Origin: Amaranthus tricolor | Taxonomy: Eukaryota; Streptophyta; Magnoliopsida; Caryophyllales; Amaranthaceae | NCBI RefSeq assembly: GCF_026212465.1 | Contig: NC_080060.1 | Span: 253,501 to 317,500, forward strand | Length of the DNA: 64,000 nucleotides | Direction of reading: 5' to 3' | Part shown: in pieces, positions 1 through 11,310 of the stretch | Position numbering within the stretch: position 1 is the first letter of the stretch | Layout of the letters: each line of letters starts with the position of its first letter | Notes under the pieces: generated by a model | Databases searched by the model: none | What the model was told of the DNA's origin: nothing | What the model saw: only the letters and a program-made list of their open reading frames with translations | Translations under genes and position numbers: made by a program

Positions 1-62
1 ATCAAGTGATAATCCTCTGAGACGGTTCCGATGATTAAGACGAGATATCAAAAACCAGTTAC

Positions 63-1843
63 CTTGACTACGACATTTTCATTTGACAATGCATCAGAAG
101 GCCAACGAGCCACCATCCCTGCATCATAAGTGAATTTTATTTTGGTAGCAAGTGTATATAATAGAAATTTCACAACAGCTACACCAGAATCCAGAGGAAA
201 TAGTGATATACAGTCATGTAACCTAGTATTACTAATGCAACATTTTTGCAGACTTCTCATAAACAAATTAAAAAAGGGCCGTCTCACTTGAGAAAAAGGC
301 ATACCTCCACAATGTAGTTGCTTTGACTTGATGAAGTCCAAACAATCATTTATCTTGGTAGTTTCAAACTTAACAAAATGGAGTCTGCCACCAAGTACTG
401 GATAGCTTCTCCACGTACCATTGGAAATACCAAATCTTTGCTTCAATGACCTCTTTCGCTTATCTTCAACAGACTTATCCTCATGTCTTGAAAAATAGAC
501 AAGCTTGATGAGGGATCCTAGCACATAGATAGAAAGACGTATTTCCAATTGTGTCATGGCAGGAATTACTACCTTGAACATAATAAAAAGTGACAAAAAG
601 GAGCAGGTTCGATCTGACTTTAGCAACATGGTAGCGAAACACGACCAATATATGTTTCTAAATCAAACATTATTAAACAGCCATTTGTCATTACCACAAT
701 GCTGAGTGGCTCCCGCTTAGGCGGGATATCGGGATTGGATGTTCACATTACCCTTGTAATAACAATTAACGAAGATGTTTCCAAATGACTATCGTAATAA
801 ATCAAACTTTATCAAAGTAGCAGCAAGATTGCATGCTCACAATACTGTACTAAGACATAAACAAGTCTTTTAGACTTAGATGTCTTCCCAATGCACCTTA
901 TTTCCCACAAAGCCAGATAAAATCCATACTACATTTTCGCACAAACAACAAATTCAACATACAAAGTACAAACAGATGACCCTAGTTAGATAACACTCAC
1001 ATCAAGTGTTATATCTATGTTTCTCATTCACACCTCAACCTCCACTTCCCTTGCATATACTATACAACAGATCTCATCACACTTCATTAATGACCAAATT
1101 AGTAGTATTAGGATTTGGGACATTCAACAAGAATTATCAGCACAAAGTAGCACTCTAAGAGTGACCTCTGAGCATGGTGCATAATTGATTCTAACATTAT
1201 CCCTAACCACTTCAGCATAAAAAGAGAAGCTCAATAAATCCAATCAAATAAAAGAAAAACACATTTGCAAAAACCCAACTCAAAATTCAAAGTTACAAAC
1301 TTTCATATCAGACAATCAAAACCTAGTCATCAAAACAATGAAATGCCAGTAAACTAACCAAAATTAACCTAAATAAGTCAAAATTCAAACATAACAGTTA
1401 ACACCATAATAAAATTTGCAAAAACCCAACTCAAAATTCACAAAATTACAAACTTTCTCAGCACAAATCAAACCCAATCAACAAAAACTATAAACTAACC
1501 AAAATCAACAAAAAAAAAGTCAAAAAAAAAAAAAAATCACGCACAACATCAAAAAAAAGATGAGAAATTCACCTCCAATATCCAAAGCCAAATGAGAAAT
1601 ATCATCAGATTGATTAGGGAGCAAAATAGTTGGGTCTCTTTCCTCAGTATTCCCTTGAATAGCAGCACCACTAACATCAAGTTGTGGTCTTGAACTTGAC
1701 CTGTGAATTGAATTACCAGTAGCAGGAGCCATTTCTTTTTCTCTATCCTCTAATTTTCTGTCTTCTTGTAATTTAGTAGTAGTATCATTTTCTGAATTTA
1801 TTTCGTGAATTCCAAGAATTGGGTCTTTAGGTAAACCAGCCAT
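63..1843 (-). CDS. Unrecognised protein, 5' part of a gene (3 exons seen, 3' end off window)
   Basis: I do not recognise the family. Exon 1 is 1573-1843, starting at the ATG on the complement of 1841-1843 (protein begins MAGLPKDPILG). Exon 2 is 305-568 and exon 3 is 63-118. All junctions have GT/AG, and phases agree (1, 1, 0), giving about 197 residues before the window edge. The first 90 residues are polar and low-complexity (acidic, Ser/Thr/Asn-rich), so probably disordered. Exon 2 encodes a hydrophobic/basic stretch, SLIKLVYFSRHEDK, then the very basic VEDKRKRSLKQRFG, and ends KSKQLHCGG. Exon 3 contributes MVARWPSDALSNENVVVK. A long open frame covering 48-629 reads through both flanking introns and is not the real exon. 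Intron 1 (569-1572) holds a SINE-like repeat. The acceptor at 569/570 is chosen on phase and could be off by a few bases. Confidence 0.6.
685..800 (+). repeat. SINE-like short dispersed repeat, copy 1
   Basis: Contains the family hallmarks AGTGGCTCCCGC, a TAGGCGGGAT stretch, GGATGTTCACATTACCCTTG and GATGTTTCC. The same core words recur near 34150, 35730, 45890 (reverse) and 57630. They resemble plant Au-type SINEs, but I could not confirm a polymerase III promoter. It lies in intron 1 of the minus-strand gene. Confidence 0.5.
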
Positions 1844-3532
1844 AATAAACTACCGGAAAAATCGCCTAACTCCCACCAATATTTTCTGGGGTCAGACTCA
1901 CACTATCAATATTTGTCTTGTTTGAAACACCCAGAATTTAACCATCTTTTTTTTTGACATGTAGTAGTGTAGTGATATAAAAAGGTCAGAATTAAATTAA
2001 AGTAATTTTGTCCTAAAAATTAATAAAATTGCACAGAAAATTGAATTTATTGTATAAAAATTACAACCTCTCTGGTATAAGATGTCTCACCATGAAACAA
2101 GTTCATACAATAGATCTATTATGCTTAAAAGTTACTATTATTGAGCTATTCAGATCAAATATGATTACATCTCACGGAACACACTCTCATATAAAATATG
2201 TGTGAAAATTAAAATACACTATAGAAAACTCCTACAAAAAGATTTTTAGTGCATATGGAAATAGAGAAAACTCCTACAATTACCAAGTATTGTATAAGTG
2301 ATCTTTGACTAAGGAGGGATATTCTGTAGGTTAAGCAAATCAAGATTTGATGTCCATAGACCATAGTATCGCAAATACTCTATTTGGAGTTAACCAGATA
2401 TTTGCCCTCAAGAATGTCTTTTGAGAATTTATTTCCCACTATATGTTTATGCGAAACTTATTTCTCATGATACCGTTTATGTAGAAGGGTACACAAAATA
2501 AATTTTTTATTTATTTTTTTAGATACGCTTTGGTATAATTTATTTTAGAAAACCGCTATATGAGAAGGCAATTTAATCTAAACTATAATATTAAAAAAAA
2601 TTTTAAATCTAAGAGTAAACCGCCATCTGAAATAGCAATTTATCTTATTTAAAATTTTTTAAAGAAAAAACAATTATGAGTTCTCTGAGAGCTTGAGAGG
2701 TTGTAGGCCAAAGCCATATTCATTAGTTAAAAACTATAGGAAAACTTTTACAACATTGAATTGCATTGAGTTAGGTAATAACAATAATTTGAGTTAGTGA
2801 TTTGTTATCGAAATTTTTTTTTTTTTTAAATATTATTGATATGGAAGGAAAAATATTTCACTAATATGTAAAAAGGGAAATATTTTATAAAAAGATAATA
2901 TTTTAGGAGTAAACTCGAACTGACCAATCAAATTTGGACTTCTATTAGACTAGTGGGTGTATTTCAAAAACATATACAAGTACAAACTATCTAACAAAAA
3001 ATGAATAAAAAAAAAGTTAGTAGGACTGGATTGAAATTCATTGAATCAATTTTAAATTATATACTCTATTTTGTTAATTGTGAATCACATTTATGAATCA
3101 TCAATAATTAAGTTTAAGCTTACATTTAAAAGATAAAGATATACATTAAAAATTAAATTTAAAACGAAAAGTATTAAAGGTTTTTACTTTCTTATAGATA
3201 ATTTTAATAATAAAAAAAAATCTATTTCAAAGATATAATTAATTGGACCAATCAATAAAAAATTTAAAAATTTTAGTGTGTCTAATTTACTCAACATATA
3301 TAGGAGACTATAAGAGCCTTTTTTGAAAAGTGGAGGAAATCAACAAAAATTAGAAGTTTGGATTAATCACATTACTTTTGATCCATCCTTAAAAAAGGAG
3401 ACAAATTACACACTAATCAATACTCTCGTAGCTTTTGATAAAACAAAACTTCACAACAGCATAATTCAATATACTCCTAATACTAATACAAAGGTTTAAA
3501 ATCCATTTTCAAAGACAATTTATTTGTTTGTA
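1844..3532. other. AT-rich intergenic stretch
   Basis: No convincing coding exon. It begins with the upstream region of the minus-strand gene at 1843 and continues as A/T-rich DNA with homopolymer runs. I see no paired terminal repeats. Confidence 0.5.
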
Positions 3533-3544
3533 TTAACAGCCAAA

Positions 3545-3870
3545 CCATAATACTAAGAAGTAAGCCCAGTTGATTGTATCCTCAGCAGCCTTGTTGGATG
3601 ATGCAGACACCGAGCTGCTACCGTTTGTCTTCGGATCTCTTTTTATATGTAGTAGTAGTAGTATTGAACAGCTTCTCCACAAGCATACTGCAATGCAGTT
3701 TCTCAGGTGGGAGTGACAAACGTTCTGCAATTTCACTGTGAATGAATCAGAAGTCGAATACATCAATATTCAAAACATGCTCTTCCACAACAGTTCGACT
3801 ACGCAAATGTTTTGTAATTTCTCTTCAAGAGTCTCATCACAAAAAGGCTTACCAATTTTAAAAAATTGGC
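3545..3870 (-). pseudogene. ISU: IscU/ISU-like Fe-S scaffold pseudogene, 3' part
   Basis: On the minus strand a patch reads EIAERLSLPPEKLHCSMLVE, which matches the highly conserved C-terminal block of eukaryotic IscU/ISU scaffolds, including the third cluster-binding cysteine in LHCSM. Just upstream a degraded RTVVEEHVLNI recalls the preceding conserved helix. The two pieces are out of frame with each other and separated by stops. An ACT/TAC triplet run disrupts the helix after the block, and an NGSSSVSASSNKAA-like tail continues in yet another frame. The matching 5' exon lies at 8647-8914, on the other side of a PIF/Harbinger element. Multiple frameshifts make this a pseudogene. Confidence 0.75.
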
Positions 3871-5292
3871 TTGCCACAAAGCAATTATGATTTAATAAAA
3901 AATGGGTCTAGAACGTCTTAATCAAAGTTGAAAAGCACACAAATGTTCCAAAATTAGCTCAAAATATCAAAATTTCTATTATGGTCGATTCACTTGTTTG
4001 GGAATCATAAAATTCAGTTTTAAAATTTGGTCCAATTCCAACCCAATTTCTATCTTCTTTAAAATAGTCCACTATGAAATGACAATCTAAGTCCTGTTAT
4101 TTCAATTCCAATTGGCAATTTTTTTCAAAATCCTATTTTTCATCAGTTACTCTCTCTGTCTTCCATATTCTGTGTTCTCTCTCCAGTCTCGATCCCTCAT
4201 TGTCACTGGAGTTCATTGCTCACAAGCTCTTCGACATTGATTTTCAGGTATTCTCTTCTTTCATCTATTTTGTTGCAATTGTCATTGTTTCTACAATTAT
4301 GATCGAGTATATTGGTCATACCAACTTAGTATATGAGTTATTCTGTAGATTGCGTATATGAGTTGACTGTAAGAGTACTTTGAGAGATTGTTGCTGATTT
4401 TGTTTAAGTCTACAATCTGATCCGCGGATGAATTGATAAGCCCTACAGTCATACTCGGTATATTGTTTGGGAGTTGTCTATAGTCTACAATTAGAAAGAT
4501 ATTTTTAGTCCTGTAGATCTTAGTAATTGATGCAATAGTAACTGGAATTAGTTTCTCCTACTTTGAATTGATTAGAAATATGAATTTAGGTTTGTTGCAC
4601 CCATTAATGACTTGAATCTTGATTTTCTATTTGGTTGCCTATTAGCATTGTGAGATGATAAGATATGGTATTCTATTTAGATGCAAAATCATTAATGTAG
4701 TATCTCTCCTGTTAAAATCAAGTTAATTTATAATTAAGGAGAAATATTAGATTTTTCCATGAGTATACAGCAAAATTGAATAGTTGGAGAATAATAAAGT
4801 TAATACTTGGTTGTTTGATCAAATATCTTGTATGCTTGCAAAGAGATGATAAGCAGGTGACTTCGTTTCTTTCCCTGATTGTATATATATTGAATGAGTA
4901 GATATTAGTTTCTTGGGTTTGGTAGGAGTATAAATTTTATAGTGCTGAATCTTTAGTCCCTTTAAAACCGTATAATAAAGATTTCTAGGTTTTGCTTTTT
5001 TATGAAAAATCAAATTGTGTACTATCAAATTTGAAAGTTTCGTCATTCTACGAACTTTATTTTCTCATCACTTCATTATTGAATCTTGTCCCTCTTCTAT
5101 TATTTTAATGTTTTATTTTATTACTTCATTTACATTATTAAAGGGTTAAAAGTTAAATCATATACTTCTACTAGAAGTGTCAAAGATTCTTAATGCTAAT
5201 AATAATTTATACAATTTGTAAGTACTTATTAATTGCAAAATACTCCCATGTATCCTAAGTGACAAATATTTTTTTTTGTGGGAAGACAAAAA

Positions 5293-6678
5293 ATGTCTGA
5301 TCAACTCAGTATTCAAGAATCCAGAAAACGTGCAAGGGAGAATGTGGATAAAGATAAGAAAGTTGTTATGGCATTTGTAGGTTTTTTCATGATTGTTATT
5401 GTGGCTTGGTTTGATTTGAGGTATGGAGTAAAGGAAATAACATGAAATCAACAAGAACGTACGAATAGACGAACAATTTGGATGGACACGTTGATGACTG
5501 ATAGAATATGTAGGGAGTAGTTACGTCTAGACAAACGTTGTTTTGAGAAATTGTGCAATATTTTACAATCCAAGGGTGGTTTAGTGACTACAAGATATGT
5601 TACAGTGGAAGAAATTGTTGCAACGTTTCTTCATGTTCTTGCACATGATTTGAAAAATAGAACAATACAAGCAACCTTTGCTCGTTCTGGAGAGACTATT
5701 AGTCGACAATTTCACGTAGTCCTTAAAGCACTACTCAAGCTTGGAAAGTATTATATAAAGCCATGTAATAACCAGAGCAATTATACAAAAGATACAAAGT
5801 GGAATAAGCTTGAGGTAAGTTATAGTATTAAAAATAAATCTATGTTTTTACTTTCTTAGGAGGTTTGATTTGTCGTATTAACTAGCATAAACCATATTAG
5901 GGCGTTGTTGGAGCTCTCGATGGGACTCATATTAAAATGACTGTGCCTATTGAGGATCGAGCTCGCTATCGAGATAGAAAGGGGGACATTAGCACCAATG
6001 TTTTAGCTGCATGTGATTCAAATCTTCGTTTTACTTACGTTTTGCCTGGTTGGGAAGGTTCTGCTTCGGATCTACGCGTTCTTCGTGATGCTCTTCAAAG
6101 GCCTAATGGTTTGAAGATTCCTAGAAGTAAGACTTTATATGTATAACAACCTAATAATTTACACCAAATATAAAATGAAATGCTAATATATGTATAATAA
6201 TTATATAATGCAAATAAGTATTTTCTTGTGGATTTGGGATTTGCTAACGCTGAAGGTTTTCTACCTCCTTATAGAGGTACGAGGTACCATTTCAATTTGT
6301 GGAGAGCTTTTTAATTTTTAATTTTAAAATTTTACAATATTCTTCAGCTCGAAACACAATTGATAGGGTTTTTGGGTTATTGAAAAAGCGATGGAGTATA
6401 CTTAGAGATCCAAGTTTTTTTGAGAAAAGACTCAAATTAGAATTATTAATGCTTGTTTTATTCTTCATAACTTTTTGAGGGATGAAATTATGGATGAAAC
6501 AAGTCTTATTAATGAGGTAGATGAAGATTTACTAAATATAGAGACAATTGATGAAGAAGATGTAGAAGATGATTACATTTTTAGTACGCAATCAAGTAAT
6601 GAGTGGAAAGTGTTTAGAGATAATCTTGCTCAAAAGATGTTTGAAGAATATCAACAGCGAAGGACACATGTTAATTGA
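5293..6678 (+). pseudogene. HARBI1-like PIF/Harbinger transposase, broken
   Basis: Exon 1 runs from the ATG at 5293 to a GT donor after 5814. It encodes the N-terminal helical region, including LRLDKRCFEKLCNIL, but has in-frame TGA at 5443 and TAG at 5518. Exon 2 begins at 5901 with [13 protein letters not shown] (first catalytic Asp) and contains [11 protein letters not shown] (second Asp). Exon 3, from about 6219, encodes LVDLGFANAEGFLPPYRGTRYH, then stops. The expected link is lost before a patch near 6350-6410 reading NTIDRVFGLLKKRW, where the usual catalytic Glu is Asp. A frameshift in the T7 run at 6414-6421 separates this from the C-terminal INACFILHNFLRDE patch and acidic tail ending at 6678. 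Not functional as it stands. Confidence 0.85.
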
Positions 6679-7028
6679 GATTTTAGTTAGGAGATCTTTG
6701 TCCTAAATGTCTTAAATGCTTGTAGATATTAAGCTAGATTGGAAGTCTTATTACTCTCTTAAGTATTATTTGAAAGAACAACTTAATTATGTATTGGTAC
6801 TTGCACTAAAGCTTTTAAAGTAGGTTGTTTTGTTGCGTACATAAAGACTTGTTTAAAATCATATGGCTTCATTATTTGCACTGCTACTCGTAATTGTTCA
6901 TACGTAATTGTTTCGCTGCATATTCTGTAATTTGTCTTTATATTGCTGAGGACATGCTTGTTAATGTTGATTGACTTTGCTGAGACATACTTTTAGCATT
7001 CGTCATGAAGAGATCCTAAAAAGAGCCA

Positions 7029-8064
7029 ATGGTACCAAAAAAACAACCAAAACGATCTTATCTTACTTGGAACCAACAAATGGATGCTATACTTATCTCC
7101 ACTTTGTTTGAGCAAATCAGTGAAGGAAATAAGGGAGATGGAAAGTTCAAACCACAAGCATATCAAGCTGTTGCTGATAACCAAAGGAACCAATTGGGTT
7201 TATTAGCTACCACCGAACATGTAAAGAATCGAATCAAAGTATGGAAGAAACATCATTCAGTTATCACAGATATTCGCACTTACACCAAGTTTAAGTGGGA
7301 TGATGATAAGAAGATGCTTGTTATCCCAATTGAAGACCACGAGGAATGGAGTGTCTATTGTAAGGTATAATCTCATAAATTGACTTCATCTAAATATTTG
7401 CTAGTAATGTTCTTAATTAGTTTCAATTTCATATTATCATCTATTAAAATTCTCCACCTTATTTTCAGTCTTTGCTTGTCTTTGCCTTTTGTATTATTTT
7501 CAGCCCTTGGTTTTTATATGAATTTCAGTGCTTGTGATACTTTTTATAATAAATAAATAGAAGTATAAATAACTTGTATTTTTGATCTTTATAATATTTA
7601 TCTAGTAATTTTTTAAATAGGTCGATCCCGTGGCATCTGCTTATTGAAATAAGAATATTGATCATTGGGATGAAATATGCACACTATTTGCCATGGATAG
7701 AGCTACAGGTCAAGAAGCTGAGCAACATGAAGAATCTATGGCAGTTATGGAGAAAGAAAATGAAACTTGCAATGCATCTGAGGTAAACTCTGCATCATCT
7801 AACAGGAGGTCAAAGAAAGATTCTATCGTGGATGCTATTTCTAAATTTACAGAGTCGTTTGAAAACTATCTACAATCAAACAAACTTCCACCTAAGCCCG
7901 ATTCCAAAGAGGTTTATGATGTTTCAAAGGTTGCCGGACTAGATCGACATGAAGTCTTGAAGGCAACAAAGCTGTTTTTGAAGGATACAGAAGAGTTTGT
8001 TATGTTAAAGGGACTACCAGAAAATGAGAAATTAGACTGGGTGTTACTATGTCTTAACTCTTGA
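7029..8064 (+). pseudogene. Myb/SANT-like protein of the Harbinger element (ORF1), one in-frame stop
   Basis: Exon 1 (7029-7364) encodes a Myb/SANT-like DNA-binding domain (Myb_DNA-bind_3 type): LTWNQQMDAILISTLFEQ at the start, then VKNRIKVWKKHH and FKWDDDKKML. Exon 2 (7621-8064) continues in phase and carries IDHWDEICTLF, a linker, and the C-terminal helical region ending LLCLNS. An in-frame TGA at 7645-7647 interrupts exon 2 after only eight codons. In autonomous PIF/Harbinger elements this protein binds the termini and helps import the transposase. The reading frame is otherwise intact, so decay is mild compared with the transposase. Confidence 0.8.
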
Positions 8065-8646
8065 GTAGTTTTTTTCAGATTTTATTTTTGTTTATATGGA
8101 CAGTTTGGATGTGTTTAGAGTAGTAACTATATTTTTCCAAAAAAGATTTTGAACCATTATGTTTGATTAAATGTTACTATTGAATTCAAGAATTGTAATT
8201 CTTCATTTTTGCCAAACAATGTTAAAATTTGGAACTTAGAAATTGAAAATCTCATTGATTCCAAACAAATTTTAAGATTTGTAATTATGAAATTGTAAAT
8301 TCTAAGATTTTCCAAATAATAAATTTGAAATTGAAATTCAAAATTTAGAAATTCAAAATTAAATTCTAAGTTTTCAATTCAATTCTTGGTTCCCAAATGC
8401 TACCTTAGGGAATTAGGTAATTATAATAGTAGTATTTCCCCAAGCAGAAAAGCACAAATACCCGAACAAAAACCAGTTTCAACAATTTCACACAAGCTGT
8501 ATGAGCTAACAAATGAATGAAATCATCAACCCATTAAAATTTTCCAGCAGAGAAAAAATAAAACTAAATCCAGAAGAAACAACTCCAATCAACCAAACCC
8601 AGAAGCTAAAACACACAATAAAAGAAAAAAGAAAAGATTAACTTAC

Positions 8647-8914
8647 CAAAAGAACAACAAGCAATAGCAGAACCACAATCAAAGGTTTTAAAACGAGCAT
8701 CAACAATCTTTTCAGGTTTATCATCAACTTTAATCTGAAGTTTTGTCAAGTTCTCACCAAAAGCATTTCCCACATACGGATCATAAATGCTTAAATTGCC
8801 CACATTTCTTGGGTTATATATTGCTCTGCTACCCTCTAATGGTAGAGGATCCGGTGATCCTCGCAATTGAAATTGGGTTTGCCCGATTAACTTCTTGCAG
8901 CTTTGACGCAACAA
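8647..8914 (-). pseudogene. ISU: IscU/ISU-like Fe-S scaffold pseudogene, 5' exon
   Basis: Complement reads LRQSCKKLIGQTQ (mitochondrial-type basic leader), then IYNPRNVGNL, DPYVGN, TKLQIKVDDK and IVDARFKTFDCGSAIA, up to a GTAAGT donor after 8647. ISU proteins are the mitochondrial scaffolds on which [2Fe-2S] clusters are built. The order of blocks matches ISU, but the start codon is TTG instead of ATG. The segment that normally carries the first cluster cysteine (PACGDVM) is replaced by FGENLT, and FGCGSAIA has become FDCGSAIA. The 3' exon is found degraded at 3545-3870. The copy cannot make a working scaffold. Confidence 0.8.
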
Positions 8915-9783
8915 TTTTTTTAAGCAGATTGTTGTATGGAGAAAAGACGAGTTATTTCTAGCAGGGCAAAACCAGAAAAATATAAAAGTAATAATAAGTG
9001 ACGTCGAAAATTAAATATATACGTTCAAGTGCGTGAAAAAAATTACATTTACCCTAAAAAAATTGAAAAATTCAACAATAATACTACCTTTGAACCATCA
9101 TACCATTTAATCACAGTTTAAACTTTAATTATTATTTAATCATTATATCATCTAATTTGAATAATACATCTATGATCCATATTCTATAATCATCAAAATA
9201 ACACAAAATTCAAAAGACCTAATTCTTAAAAACAAACCCTAAAAAATAAAATTTACCTAAGGATTAAGAACCAGTTCATCAAAATGATATTGGTTCAAAA
9301 ATCAAAATGAAATTGGTTCAAAAATCAAAATGAACTAAATTTGGGTCATCAAAATTAAATTGGTTCATCAACAGTGCAATTTAGATTAAGGATTTTGCAT
9401 AGTTGAGTACAATTATCAAATAACTTCTATCCTTTTCATGATTCCTTCACCAACCAACAACTAAAACTGAACTACATAAGGTACCAATTAAATCTCACTT
9501 ATTATCAAATTTCCAAAAGACCAACAATTTACAATCTTTGAACTTATTTATGAACTGCAGAATTGGATTGAAGACACCGTAGATTTCAATATTTAAAAGC
9601 TAATCAGGTCTAATGTTCAACAACAATAATAAGATCAATCATTCACAAAAGATATGCATTTTGTAATAGAAAAATAGTATACTCTTAAAAACATACTCCC
9701 ATAGAAGGAAAAACGAAAAAAATAGAGCAAAGAAACAGATTGAGAGAGAAGGGAAGAAGAAAGGAGAACAAAAAAGAACGTAC

Positions 9784-9990
9784 CTGGCGCGTAGCGGTCG
9801 ACGGCAGAGAAAGAGGCTGGCGGAAAGCAGGAGCGGGTGAGGGCGGTGTTGAGCAGTAATTCCAGTAAAGATGGGGCAAGATGATAATGGCAAGAAAGAG
9901 AGAACCTCTCAGGCTCTCCTTCGAAAGTTTCTAGGATTTGTGTACGATAAAGAATTTGGATAATGGAAATGAGTAAAGGGTTTTGCAAGT
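9784..9990 (-). other. Possible 5' exon of the ISU-like locus
   Basis: A locally GC-richer block on the minus strand ends in a good donor (CGCCAG/GTACGTT, at 9784/9783). Its complement has an open frame with a CT-rich stretch, but no recognisable protein domain. Its position about 0.9 kb upstream of the ISU-like exon suggests a 5'-UTR or leader exon. The overlapping open frames here should not be read as separate genes. Confidence 0.35.
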
Positions 9991-10724
9991 ATGGAAGACA
10001 ACAGGATAGGATGTCAGCTCGTGGGTTTTACCAGTGTCATTTTGTTGCCCATATAATTGGAAGATTTCTATTTTTTTTACTTTTTTCTGCATACTAATAA
10101 TGAATAATTAGTTCACCATCATCATACTCAGTAAGCAGGGTAATGGAGAAATAATGGATAATTATGTGATGGGCCTAAGTGAGATGTCTTACAAGCATAC
10201 CACTCATAGTACATTGCAAGAGACCAAGAACATGAAATTGATCACAAAAACTTGGTCCAGAAGGTCTCATTTTGAGACCGTCAATTTAGACCGGCCCATT
10301 TTGCGTGTGTCATGACTTCCATAATTAACTTTCTTTTTTTTCCTTTTCTATTTTATTTTCTTTCTTGATTCTTGTCATTTTTATTCGTTCTAGTAAATGC
10401 AGTAATGGAAAATTGAGATATGCTGGCTTACGTTTCTCTTTAAAAAAAGTGAAGCGGGAAGCAATTAATTGATATTATATAACTGTATTTCTCTGAGTTT
10501 GATTCCTATTTTTTAGAGCTTTTTATAATTAAAAAGGCAAAGATAAAGAGACAGAAATAATATAGGGGTATAGAACTTCTATCACTGATCAAAAGTATTG
10601 GACAATCTTATCAGTGCAAATGTGCAATAATTTATATTATCAAATCTCAAAAAATAATTTAGGATTGAAAACTACTTACATTTTCATCATTGTTAAACAC
10701 AAAGATATATAGTTATAAATAGTT

Positions 10725-11110
10725 AAAATTGAATACGTTAATAGTTAAATTATAACATATAAATTGACAATTAATGCTTTATAATCTAACTCATTTTAAA
10801 CGTACAAGCTTTAATTATCATTTTAAAAATAAATATTCAAAGTCTATAAAGATGTATACGTTTTAATTCAAATTGAATATGTTAATAGTTGTATTATGAC
10901 ATATAATTAGACAATTGATGTTTTATATTATAACTCAATTTTAAACTTATAATCTTCAATTGTCGTATAAAAATAAGTATTCAAATTGCATAGATATGTT
11001 GTAAAATTTACTTTAAATTTAATATGTTAATAGTAAAATTGTGACATATAAAATTGACAATTAATGTTTTATGATCTAACTCAATTTTGAACTTATAATT
11101 TTCAATTATT
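10725..11110 (+). repeat. Three diverged tandem copies, about 145 bp each
   Basis: The word GAATA(C/T)GTTAATAGTT and its following context recur near 10731, 10875 and 11020. Each is followed by TGACATATAA-like and TTAATG(C/T)TTTATAATCTAACTC-like text. The copies are AT-rich and clearly diverged. The array ends about 70 bp before the left arm of the large inverted repeat. Confidence 0.65.
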
Positions 11111-11310
11111 GATTTATTCATTAAATCCTCCATTAGAAAGATTTTTAGAGTTTTACGGTTGAAGTGTCGATATTCTGGATAGATGATTGTTGCATTCGAT
11201 TTTGTGATTGTGCTTGATCATGGTTCAGTATTAGGTTTTGGCATTTTCATCTTGTGAGTTTGATGTAGTTGTTAGAAAATAGTACATTTTTATTTGTTTG
11301 GTTTTTGTAG

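Larger units (their letters stand above)
3982..8404 (+). mobile_element. PIF/Harbinger DNA transposon, two-gene type, decayed
   Basis: About 4.4 kb. It contains a HARBI1-type DDE transposase remnant (5293-6678) followed in the same orientation by a Myb/SANT-like gene (7029-8064), the standard PIF/Harbinger pair. Both ends carry imperfect inverted sequence: the left end around 3995-4035 reads TTTGGGAATCATAAAATTC, and the complement of the right end around 8360-8395 reads TTTGGGAACCAAGAATTGA. A TTA trinucleotide flanks each proposed end (3979-3981 and 8405-8407), as expected for the 3-bp target duplication of this superfamily. The exact first base of each end is uncertain. The element sits in what was an intron of an IscU-like gene on the opposite strand. 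Confidence 0.75.

Noticed and set aside
48..629. A continuous 193-codon minus-strand frame as a single exon
   Set aside because: Good splice signals inside it, and phase agreement with exon 1, show that it spans two exons and parts of three introns.
9635..9988. Several overlapping minus-strand frames as independent proteins
   Set aside because: Composition is low-complexity and they overlap. A single leader exon ending at the GTACGT donor explains the GC-rich part better.
10255..10310. GGTCTCATTTTGAGACC palindrome as a regulatory hairpin
   Set aside because: Short, isolated, and no gene end is close; probably a leftover transposon terminus.
10725..11110. Repeated units as a CRISPR-like array
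   Set aside because: The units are diverged 145-bp tandem copies without constant repeats or unique spacers, in a plant nuclear context.
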